DNA of 64,000 nucleotides from Aquipuribacter sp051216895. GTDB lineage: Bacteria > Actinomycetota > Actinomycetes > Actinomycetales > JBBAYJ01. The notes under the pieces are model-generated. The model searched no databases. It saw only the letters and a list, made by a program, of their open reading frames with translations, and had not been told where the DNA came from. The translations under genes and the position numbers were made by a program. Within the stretch, counting starts at the first letter, position 1; every line of letters starts with the position of its first letter. This document shows, piece by piece, positions 36,901 to 43,746 of this stretch. The DNA lies in assembly GCF_051216895.1 (NCBI RefSeq), contig NZ_JBPKAO010000009.1:1-64000 (forward strand). The letters are read 5' to 3'.

Positions 36901-37456
36901 GCTGGCGGTGTGGGCGGCCGAGCAGCGCAGCGCGGGGACCGCCGTGGTCGGCAGCGAGGTGCCGTTCAGCTACCAGGTGGACGACATCACCGTCCGGGGC
37001 GCCATCGACCGGGTGGAGCTGACCGCGGCCGGCGGCGTCAGGGTCGTGGACCTCAAGACCGGCCGGACGGCGGTGTCAGCCGCCGAGGCCCGCGACAACC
37101 CCCAGCTGCAGCTGTACCAGCTGGCGGTCGAGTCCGGCGCCCTCCCGGACGTCGCCGGGGCGCCGGCGGGCGGGTTGCTGCTGTTCGTCGGGGGGACGCA
37201 GCGGGCCGCGACCGAGCGCACCCAGCCGGCCCCTGACGCGGACGCGCTGGAGGCCGCCCGCGAGCGGGTCCGCGAGGTCGGACGCGGCATGCGGGCCGCC
37301 ACCTTCGTGGCCCGGCCGGGCACCGCCTGCCAGCGCTGCCCGGTCCGCAGCAGCTGCCCGACGACGGCCGAAGGGCGCCGGACGCCCCCGCCGACGGCCC
37401 TGCTGCCCGCGCCCACGACCCGACCCACGCCCACGGACCACGAGGAGCCCGCATGA
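33995..37456 (+). CDS. adnA: AdnA subunit of the AdnAB helicase-nuclease
   Basis: One half of the actinobacterial double-strand-break resection motor. From the GTG at 33995 it has 1153 residues: a UvrD-like motor (Walker A GGPATGKTRA, about 37-46; motif II DDAQ near 246 in place of the usual DExQ), then a RecB-type nuclease (about 880-1150) with VVDLKTGRTA near 1019. Cys in FLRCPLQW (near 897) and the cluster CQRCPVRSSC (about 1112-1121) would bind a 4Fe-4S cluster as in AddB-like nucleases. The DDAQ suggests a weak motor, consistent with the known secondary role of AdnA. Coupled at both ends (GTGA, ATGA). Confidence 0.92.
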   Translation: MSTPAPGPVLDRTDGTSVLTGAQLDVVRRAGRQVVLGGPATGKTRALVSWALHRSHGTGPGPVVLVPSRRAADRVRDAVEDRVQGARGDRVARTPHSLAWAVLREHALRTGARPPRLVTASERDEALAELLAGHAEDGSAPPWPPHLDHRLRLTRAFRDELREMSARAVEHGVSPTDLAGLGLRHHRPEWVAAAHVLTELEQVAGLRGDEAHDPASIVAVAADLLADHRTGLAGWLSEQVGHLGVDDAQDLTPAAWSFVREAADVVGDLLVVGDPDGATQTFRGAHVGLLERAADWLGDPGAPVHVTELRRPLRQAGLLRRVQAAVAAELHGPRAPGWSPAAADVTDGRDGGDGGAAAADGADVVPAGRVSLLLGMDRADEAVVVAGELRHRRHRDEDPVPWSQMAVLVRSVRGADELRRTLEGAGVPVRAPGVRAPLREEPVVDLLLRALEVAADPDRLDPDVLQRLCVGPLGGGDPVRWRRLVVHARSAARPDDGRAVSGEEALTGVCGHVAAVLRGEAAVPAPGHAFAGLPPAVGASLVRVVDVLAAAARAVPDGVEDALWQLWDRLRLAERWRRTALRGGPDAVRAHADLDAVMALFDAASAWVDRNPRGDVAGFVAHLRSRAVGDDRLGGDGPVEAVTVTTPAGAVGERWRVVVVAGVQDGVWPNPRLRGSLLGLTDLAEVLRSPGRTGAPGWPATSVAGVGGSAAGAVQHAELRRQARRDVVLDELRLFHVAVSRAVDDLVVTAADDATSRPSDLCTLVARAVGPALVTGPSVRRRAAAGPVVTQPGELDLGIPPVGHDTDGEDGRAGADGGADLGAGSTLVEVTALLRREAVAGPRASGAAVLLARLAAAGVRGADPREWSWLPATGPDPQRQVTDLGVSPSAVERFLRCPLQWYLTASGGTLPRETAQGLGTLVHAALEQVPDADSQALRDVVDHGWGDLELGEGWVSAHQRSRVEQMITKLAVWAAEQRSAGTAVVGSEVPFSYQVDDITVRGAIDRVELTAAGGVRVVDLKTGRTAVSAAEARDNPQLQLYQLAVESGALPDVAGAPAGGLLLFVGGTQRAATERTQPAPDADALEAARERVREVGRGMRAATFVARPGTACQRCPVRSSCPTTAEGRRTPPPTALLPAPTTRPTPTDHEEPA

Positions 37457-40400
37457 CCGCCCTGCTGGACGACGTCGAACAGCTGGAGCGGGCGCTGGGG
37501 CTGCAGTACCACCTGGCCGACGAGCAGCGTGCCGTCGTCACCGCCCCGCTGGACAGCGCCCTCGTCGTGGCCGGGGCCGGCTCGGGCAAGACGGAGACCA
37601 TGAGCCTGCGGGTGGCGTGGCTGGTCGGCACCGGGCAGGTCCGCGCCGACGAGGTCCTGGGCCTGACGTTCACCCGCAAGGCCGCCGGCGAGCTGGAGGA
37701 ACGGGTGACCCGGGCGGTGGAACGGATGCAGGCGTGGGCCGGCGCCGGACGCGGCCCGGCGGCCGAGGGCAGCCGTCCGGACCCCTCCGTGCTGGTGGAA
37801 CGCCCCCAGGCCCGGACCTACCACTCCTTCGCCGCCGACCTCGTGGCCACGCACTCGGCCCGCCTGCACCTGGACGAGGTCAGGCTGCTGGGCGAGGCGG
37901 CCTGCCACCAGCTGGTCGACACGGTCGTGGGCGACTGGCCGCACCCGCTGGACATCGGCCTCAACCCCAACCAGGTGTCCGACGCCGTCCTGTCCCTGGC
38001 CGGGCAGTGCGCCGAGCACCGCGTCAGCACCGACGAGCTCGCCGCCAGCCTCGACGACCACGTCGACCTGCTCGCCCGCCAGCTCGACGCCGGCTACCTC
38101 AAGACCGTCAAGGAGCGCGAGGTGCTCGAGGTCCTCGGCCGGCGCCGCGCCCTCGTCCCGCTGCTGGCCGAGTACACCCGCCGCAAGCGTTCCGCCGGGC
38201 TGCTCGACCACGGCGACCAGGTCCTGCTCGCCGCCGAGGTCGCCGGTCATCCGGAGGTCGCCGAGCAGCTCCGCGCCGAGCACCGGGTGGTGTTCCTCGA
38301 CGAGTACCAGGACACCTCCGCCGTGCAGACGGACCTGCTGGCCGCCCTCTTCGGCCGTGGCCACCCGGTCACCGCCGTGGGCGACCCGCACCAGTCCATC
38401 TTCGGCTGGCGCGGCGCCAGCTCCGGCACCCTGGGCCGGTTCCTGCGCCACTTCAGCACCGCCGCCGGCGGGCCGCCGGCTCAGTTCACCCTGTCGACGT
38501 CCTGGCGCAACCCCGCCCGGGTCCTCGACGTGGCCAACGCGGTCTCCGCCGGCCTGCGGGAGCCGGGACCCGGGGGGACCGGCGGCCTCGAGGTCGGCGT
38601 CCTGCACCCGGCTCCGGGTGCCCGGCCCGGGCGGGTCCGCTCGGCGTACCTGGAGACCGTCGAGCACGAGTCGGACCTGGTCGCGGACTGGCTGGCCGGT
38701 CGGCGTGAGTCGGCCGACGCCGTGCCCACCCAGGCCGTGCTGTGCCGACGCCGCAGCCAGATGAGCCGGTTCGAGGACGCCCTGCGTCACCGGGGTGTCC
38801 CGGTGGTCGTGCTCGGTCTGGGCGGTCTCCTCGACGAGCCCGAGGTCGTCGACCTGGTCTCGGTCCTGACGGCCGCCGCTTACCCGGGACGTGGTGACGC
38901 CGTGGTCCGCCTGCTGACCGGTCCGCGCTGGCAGCTGGCCCCGGCCGACCTGGACGCCCTGTCCGACCGTGCCCGTGAGCTGGCGGGTGACGACCGGGAC
39001 GCCGCGTCGCTCGTGGACGCCCTGGACCTGCTGCCCGGCCCGGAATGGACCTCACCGCGAGGTCGACGGCTCAGCGACGCAGGGCGGGCCCGCTGCTCGG
39101 CCGTGGCCGCGGTCCTGGCCCGGGTCCGCCAGAGCCTGCACCGGCCCGTGGTCGACATCGTGCTGTCCGCCGTGTCGTCCACGGCCGTCGACGTCGAGGT
39201 GCTCGCGTCCGCCGGGGACCCCCGGCAGGGCCGACGCGTGCTGGACCGGTTCGTGTCCGAGGCCGCCGGCTACGTCGACGTCGACGGCACCTCCACCCTG
39301 GGCGGGTTCCTCACCTGGCTGGACGCCGCCCGCGAGGACGAGCGCGGCCTCGAGGTGGTCGACGTCGCACCCGACCCGGCCGCCGTCCAGATCATCACCA
39401 TCCACTCCGCCAAGGGCCTGGAGTGGGACGACGTCGCGGTCGTCGACCTCGTCGTCGGCGGGTTCCCGGTCCGGGAGGCGTCCGGCCGGCCCGCGGCCGG
39501 CTGGCTCAGCGGCAACGGCGAGCTGCCCTGGCCCGCGCGCGGCGACGTGGACTCCCTGCCGGCGTGGCGACCGGCCGGGGCCGTGTCCCGCGAGGACTGG
39601 AAGCAGCGGCACGAGCAGTTCCGCAGCGAGGCCGGGCTGCACGCCGCGGCCGAGGAGCGTCGCCTCGCCTACGTCGCCCTCACGCGCCCCCGCCGGTCCC
39701 TGCTGGCCACGGGGGCCCGCTGGGCGACCGGGAGCACCCCCAGGGAGCCGTCCCCGTTCCTCGTCGATGCCCGCGACGCGGGGGCGGTCCCGGTCTCCTG
39801 GTTCGAGCCGTCGGGGGACGACTCCGACCTGGTCAACCCGCGCGAGGTCCCGGAGCTCGAGCAGCCTTGGCCTGCGCCGGGCGGGCACGAGCAGGTGCTC
39901 GCCGCGGCCGACGCGGTGGTGGCCGCCCGGTCGTCGTCGGCGACGCCAGGGGCCGCGGGGTCCCCGGACACCTCGGACGAGCCGTCGGGCCCGCTGTCGG
40001 ACCCCGTCCTCGCCCGGTGGGAAGCGCTGGTGGACGCCCTCCTGGCCGAGCGGGACGCCGGGCTCGACACCCCCGTCCCGACCCACCTGTCGGCGTCTCA
40101 GGTCGTGGCGCTCGCGGACGACCCCGAGGTCGCGCTGGCCGACCTGGTCCGTCCCGTGCCGCGCCGGCCGTTCCGTCAGGCCCGCCGCGGCAGCCGCTTC
40201 CACGAGTGGGTGGAGTCGCGCAGCGGCCCGCGACGCGGCCTGTTCGAGCCCGAGGAGCTCGTCGGCGCCGCCGACGACGCCGAGGCCGACGACACCGAGC
40301 TGCAGGAGCTCAAGGCGCGCTTCGAGGCCAGCGAGTGGGCCACCGCGGACGTCGTGGGCGTCGAGGTGCCCTTCGCCACCCCGATCGACACACCGGCCGG

Positions 40401-40767
40401 GCGGATCGTGCTCCGCGGCCGCGTCGACGCCGTCGTGCGCTCCACCGACCCCCGCCACGACCTGGACGTCGTCGACTGGAAGACCGGTCGACCGCCGGTC
40501 GGGCGCGCGGCCGAGGCCCGCAGCGCCCAGCTCGCCGTCTACCGGCTCGCGGTGGCCCGCCTGCACGACCGGCCGCTGGAGCGGGTGGGAGCGGCGTTCT
40601 GGTACGGCAGCGGCGGTCCGGCGGGCACGACGCTCAGGCCGCTCGCGCTGCTGGACGAGGTCGGGCTCGCCCGGCTGCTCGGGGCGACCGCGAGGCCGGT
40701 GAGCGCAGCGCAGGTGCACGCCGGGTCGACCAGCGCGGGGCCGGTGACCGGGAGGACGCGCGACTGA
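37453..40767 (+). CDS. adnB: AdnB subunit of the AdnAB helicase-nuclease
   Basis: Lead motor and second nuclease of AdnAB. It has a complete UvrD-type helicase core: Walker A GAGSGKTETM (about 41-50), LTFTRKAAGELEERV, motif II FLDEYQDTSAVQ near 283, VGDPHQSIFGWRGA, and IHSAKGLEWDDV; then a C-terminal RecB-type nuclease with VVDWKTGRPPVGR near 1006. No Fe-S cysteine cluster is evident at the end. The ATG at 37453 overlaps the adnA stop (ATGA). Convergent with the phosphotransferase gene, 4 bp apart. Confidence 0.95.
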   Translation: MTALLDDVEQLERALGLQYHLADEQRAVVTAPLDSALVVAGAGSGKTETMSLRVAWLVGTGQVRADEVLGLTFTRKAAGELEERVTRAVERMQAWAGAGRGPAAEGSRPDPSVLVERPQARTYHSFAADLVATHSARLHLDEVRLLGEAACHQLVDTVVGDWPHPLDIGLNPNQVSDAVLSLAGQCAEHRVSTDELAASLDDHVDLLARQLDAGYLKTVKEREVLEVLGRRRALVPLLAEYTRRKRSAGLLDHGDQVLLAAEVAGHPEVAEQLRAEHRVVFLDEYQDTSAVQTDLLAALFGRGHPVTAVGDPHQSIFGWRGASSGTLGRFLRHFSTAAGGPPAQFTLSTSWRNPARVLDVANAVSAGLREPGPGGTGGLEVGVLHPAPGARPGRVRSAYLETVEHESDLVADWLAGRRESADAVPTQAVLCRRRSQMSRFEDALRHRGVPVVVLGLGGLLDEPEVVDLVSVLTAAAYPGRGDAVVRLLTGPRWQLAPADLDALSDRARELAGDDRDAASLVDALDLLPGPEWTSPRGRRLSDAGRARCSAVAAVLARVRQSLHRPVVDIVLSAVSSTAVDVEVLASAGDPRQGRRVLDRFVSEAAGYVDVDGTSTLGGFLTWLDAAREDERGLEVVDVAPDPAAVQIITIHSAKGLEWDDVAVVDLVVGGFPVREASGRPAAGWLSGNGELPWPARGDVDSLPAWRPAGAVSREDWKQRHEQFRSEAGLHAAAEERRLAYVALTRPRRSLLATGARWATGSTPREPSPFLVDARDAGAVPVSWFEPSGDDSDLVNPREVPELEQPWPAPGGHEQVLAAADAVVAARSSSATPGAAGSPDTSDEPSGPLSDPVLARWEALVDALLAERDAGLDTPVPTHLSASQVVALADDPEVALADLVRPVPRRPFRQARRGSRFHEWVESRSGPRRGLFEPEELVGAADDAEADDTELQELKARFEASEWATADVVGVEVPFATPIDTPAGRIVLRGRVDAVVRSTDPRHDLDVVDWKTGRPPVGRAAEARSAQLAVYRLAVARLHDRPLERVGAAFWYGSGGPAGTTLRPLALLDEVGLARLLGATARPVSAAQVHAGSTSAGPVTGRTRD

Positions 40768-40771
40768 GGGG

Positions 40772-42079
40772 CTAGGGGCCTGCGTCTCCTCGACGGACGA
40801 CGTGGTCGTCGTCGGGCCCGCCCGTCGTCGTACGGGCGGCCACCGAGCTGCCGGTCCGCGGCCGGTCGGTGCCCGGCCGCGCGTCGGTCGTCGGGCCGGT
40901 CGTCGGGTCGGTCTCCGGGTCGGTCTCCGGGGCGGTCGGCGCGGCGGTCGTCGGCTCGTCCTCGAGGGCGTCGTCGTCGCGGCCGCCGACGACATCCGGG
41001 CCGTCGTCGTCCTCGAGGCCACGGTCGTCGTCGTGCTCGTCGTGCTCGTCGTGCTCGTCGTGCTCGTCGCCGCGGCGGGCGGCGTTCTCCGCCTCCACCC
41101 AGCCGGCGAGCTGCTCCAGCATGCCGTGGGCGTCGTGCTGGACCGCGTCGTCGGCGACGGCCACGCCGTGCAGCAGCCACCGGACCAGGGCCATCTCGCC
41201 GTGCAGGACCGCCCGGCGCAGCAGGTCGGGGTCCACCGAGCCGTGGCGTGAGGCGCGGTACGCCGCGAGGACCTCCTCCACGGTCTCGGGCTCGGCGCCC
41301 ACCGCCAGCCAGGCCAGGTCCTGCGCCGGGTCGCCCACGTGCAGGTCGTTCCAGTCCAGGACGGCAGTCACCTCCTCGCCCGTCACGACGAGGCGCTCGG
41401 CCACCAGGTCGCCGTGGACGACGGTCGGGCTGAAGTCCCACACGGAGGTGTCGTCCAGCAGCGACTCCCAGCGCTCGAGCAGCACCGGGGGGACCTGACC
41501 CGTCGCCGCGCCCTGGTCGAGCTCGACGAGGCGGCGGCGGCGGACCTCGCCGGCGTCCCGGACGGGCACACCGGCCCGCTCCACCACGGCGGTCGTGACG
41601 TCGTGCAGCGCGGCCAGGCTGCGTCCCACCGACCGGCAGACGCCGGGCGAGGCGGCCAGGCGGACCAGGTCCACCGGGCGCCCCCGGGGGGCCGGGAACA
41701 CCACGGCCCGGCCGCCACCGGGCAGCGCCACGTCCGCACGTGGGCGGGGCACGTCGAAGGGCAGGACCCCGGCGAGGAGCCGGACGGCCTCCGTCTCGGC
41801 CTCCACCCGGGCCGCGGCCTCGGGGGTCCTGGGGGCCAGCACGACCCACACCCCGGAGTCGGCGTCGTGCACCAGGGCCGCGTCCACGTCCTCGCCCCCG
41901 GCTCGCGCCGGGGCGACCGCCACCGGCCGCACCTCGGGCATCGCGGCTACCAGGATGGCCGCGAGGGTGGCCGGGTCGCGGCGTCGGGCCGTCGACCCAC
42001 GACCGAGCGGCGGGGTGTCCGGACGCCCGGGGGCGGAGGGAGCAGGCACGCGCCCACCGTACGGGCGAGGGACCCCCAT
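40772..42079 (-). CDS. Aminoglycoside/macrolide phosphotransferase-fold protein
   Basis: Kinase-fold protein of the APH family. It has the catalytic loop VVHGDLVAERLVV (HGD, with the usual Asn position not obvious), the metal-binding Asp in VLDWNDLHVGDPAQDLAWL, and an N-lobe with VLAPRTPEAAARV. The substrate is not known; conserved APH-like proteins in this position are not proven resistance enzymes. After about 330 the protein becomes a disordered acidic tail with Glu-His-Asp repeats (12-bp units near 41030-41070) and Thr/Asp-rich sequence. The ATG at 42079 is 11 bp from the divergent nudC start. Confidence 0.82.
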   Translation of the reverse strand: MGVPRPYGGRVPAPSAPGRPDTPPLGRGSTARRRDPATLAAILVAAMPEVRPVAVAPARAGGEDVDAALVHDADSGVWVVLAPRTPEAAARVEAETEAVRLLAGVLPFDVPRPRADVALPGGGRAVVFPAPRGRPVDLVRLAASPGVCRSVGRSLAALHDVTTAVVERAGVPVRDAGEVRRRRLVELDQGAATGQVPPVLLERWESLLDDTSVWDFSPTVVHGDLVAERLVVTGEEVTAVLDWNDLHVGDPAQDLAWLAVGAEPETVEEVLAAYRASRHGSVDPDLLRRAVLHGEMALVRWLLHGVAVADDAVQHDAHGMLEQLAGWVEAENAARRGDEHDEHDEHDEHDDDRGLEDDDGPDVVGGRDDDALEDEPTTAAPTAPETDPETDPTTGPTTDARPGTDRPRTGSSVAARTTTGGPDDDHVVRRGDAGP

Positions 42080-42084
42080 AGGCT
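42079..42084 (+). promoter_or_regulatory. Leaderless -10 hexamer TAGGCT before nudC
   Basis: TAGGCT ends 6 nt before the GTG at 42091. With the divergent ATG at 42079 only 11 bp away there is no room for a leader or ribosome binding site. Confidence 0.5.
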
Positions 42085-42090
42085 GCAGGC

Positions 42091-43302
42091 GTGGCTCTGG
42101 CTGACCTGACGTTGTCCCGCTCACGACTGGACAAGGTCAGCGAGGACCGTTCCGCCCCGGGGTTGCTGGAACGGCTCCTCCTCGACCCGACCACCTCGTT
42201 GCTGCTGCTGCGCGGCGGACGCACCCCGGTGCACCCTGCCGGGGCGGACCACGGCCTGGGCACCCTGCGCGGGACGGCCGCCCTCGCGCTCGTGGAGGCG
42301 CTGGGTGGGGCCAGGGCCGTCGCGGCCGCCGGGCAGGACCCCGGGACCGAGGTCGTGGCGGTGCACCTGGGGCGGTTCCCGGACGACGACGTACGCGCCC
42401 CCGGCGCCCTGGTGGGTCTGCTCCTGCCCGACGCAGGCGACGCGGGCCACGCGGGGCACGCGGGCCACGCGGCCGACGCAGGCGACACGGCCGACGCGGC
42501 GGACGGCGCCGACGGGACCGCGGCGGACGGCGCCGACGGGACCGCGGCCGGTGACGGGGCCGGGCGGGCCGACGGGACCACGGCGGACGGCGCCGACGGG
42601 GCCGGGCGGGCCGGGCGGGCCGGGCGGGCCGGCCGGGCCGACGGGGTCGGGCGGGCCGTGGACCGCGCGCTGTCCGGCGAGGTCAGCGACCTGCGCGGCC
42701 TGGGGGCGCTGCTGCCCGCCACGGACGCCGGCGCCCTGACCGAGGCGGTGGCGCTGCACCACTGGCACCGCTCGCACCCACGGTGCCCCCGCTGCGGCGC
42801 GGCGACCCGGGTGGGGGCCGCCGGTCACGAGCGGGTGTGCCTGGTGGACGCCAGCACCCACCACCCCCGGCACGACCCCGCCGTGATCATGACGGTGACC
42901 GACCCGGCCGGCCGGCTCCTGCTGGGGCACCAGGGCCGGTGGCCGCAGGGCCGGTTCTCGGCCTTCGCCGGCTTCGTCGAGCCGGGGGAGTCGCTGGAGG
43001 GGGCCGTCGCCCGGGAGCTGCTGGAGGAGGCCGGCGTGCACGCCCGGGAAGTGGTCTACCTGGGCAGCCAGCCCTGGCCGTTCCCCGCCTCGCTCATGCT
43101 CGCCTTCCACGTCGAGACCGACGACACGGAGGCCGTGCCGGACGGCGACGAGATCACCGAGACCCGCTGGTTCGAGCGGCAGCAGCTGCGCGACGCCGTC
43201 GCCCGGGGCGAGGTCACGGTCCCGCCGAGCGTGTCGGTGGCTCGCCGGTTGATCGAGCGCTGGCTGGGCGCGCCCCTGGTCCAGGACGGCAGCTGGCGCT
43301 GA
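42091..43302 (+). CDS. nudC: NADH pyrophosphatase / NAD-decapping enzyme NudC with a low-complexity insert
   Basis: Hydrolyses NAD(H) and removes NAD caps from RNA. The Nudix box GFVEPGESLEGAVARELLEE (about 294-313) and the NudC-specific SQPWPFPASLM are present, plus a zinc-binding segment HPRCPRCGAATRVG with a later Cys (VCLVDASTHH), where one of the four usual Cys seems replaced. Residues about 114-189 are a low-complexity stretch of Asp, Ala, Gly, His and Arg repeats inserted between the N-terminal domain and the zinc ribbon, making the protein about 75 residues longer than usual. Start GTG at 42091 without a ribosome binding site. Confidence 0.92.
   Translation: MALADLTLSRSRLDKVSEDRSAPGLLERLLLDPTTSLLLLRGGRTPVHPAGADHGLGTLRGTAALALVEALGGARAVAAAGQDPGTEVVAVHLGRFPDDDVRAPGALVGLLLPDAGDAGHAGHAGHAADAGDTADAADGADGTAADGADGTAAGDGAGRADGTTADGADGAGRAGRAGRAGRADGVGRAVDRALSGEVSDLRGLGALLPATDAGALTEAVALHHWHRSHPRCPRCGAATRVGAAGHERVCLVDASTHHPRHDPAVIMTVTDPAGRLLLGHQGRWPQGRFSAFAGFVEPGESLEGAVARELLEEAGVHAREVVYLGSQPWPFPASLMLAFHVETDDTEAVPDGDEITETRWFERQQLRDAVARGEVTVPPSVSVARRLIERWLGAPLVQDGSWR
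42430..42657 (+). repeat. Low-complexity minisatellite inside nudC
   Basis: In-frame 9- to 30-bp tandem units encode runs such as AGHAGHAGH, ADGADGTAADGADGTAA and GRAGRAGRAGR. The reading frame is kept throughout, implying copy number changes in multiples of three. Confidence 0.85.
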
Positions 43303-43322
43303 GCGGCCTCGACCGGCCGCTC
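43301..43322. terminator. Short hairpin between nudC and mycoredoxin
   Basis: gagcggcc (43301-43308) pairs with ggccgctc (43315-43322) around a 6-nt loop. The stem includes the stop codons of both converging genes. Confidence 0.5.
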
Positions 43323-43572
43323 AGGCGATCCGGGCCTTGACCTCGGCGAGCGACGGGTTCGTCGCGGCGCTGCCGTCGGGGAACAGCACCGTGGGCACCG
43401 TCTGGTTGCCCCCGTTGACCTTCATCACGAAGTCGGCCGCGTCGGGCACGTCCTCGATGTTCACCTCGGTGTAGCCGATCCCCTCGCGGTCCATCTGCGT
43501 CTTCAGCCGACGGCAGTAGCCGCACCAGGTGGTCGAGTACATGGTCACGGTGCCGGGTGCAGGATTCTGCAC
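43321..43572 (-). CDS. mrx1: Mycoredoxin (glutaredoxin-like)
   Basis: Small thioredoxin-fold oxidoreductase that reduces mycothiol-protein mixed disulfides in actinobacteria. The 83-residue chain has the active site TWCGYCRRLK (CxxC near 17-20), TVPTVLFPDG with the cis-Pro, and GGNQTVP typical of the family. The GTG at 43572 is preceded by GGAGG on the minus strand at a good distance. Counterpart of Rv3198A beside uvrD2. The presence of mycoredoxin implies mycothiol as main thiol. Confidence 0.93.
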   Translation of the reverse strand: MQNPAPGTVTMYSTTWCGYCRRLKTQMDREGIGYTEVNIEDVPDAADFVMKVNGGNQTVPTVLFPDGSAATNPSLAEVKARIA

Positions 43573-43746
43573 GGGGTGTCCTCCAGGTCGGTTGCATCGG
43601 CCGCGTCGGGCCCGGCCAGGCCGGCCCACGTGGTCCGGGCCGCGGTCCCGCGGCCCAGTCATCCACAACCGGACCGGGTGTGCGGGTGTTCCCCGACCCA
43701 CGACCCGGCGCACCCGCGCCGCCGCCGACGCTGGGAGGATCGGGGC

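Noticed and set aside
40772..42079. The phosphotransferase-fold gene as an acquired antibiotic-resistance gene
   Set aside because: Composition matches its neighbours, no mobile element is near, and the family has many non-resistance members; proximity to whiB7 alone is not evidence.
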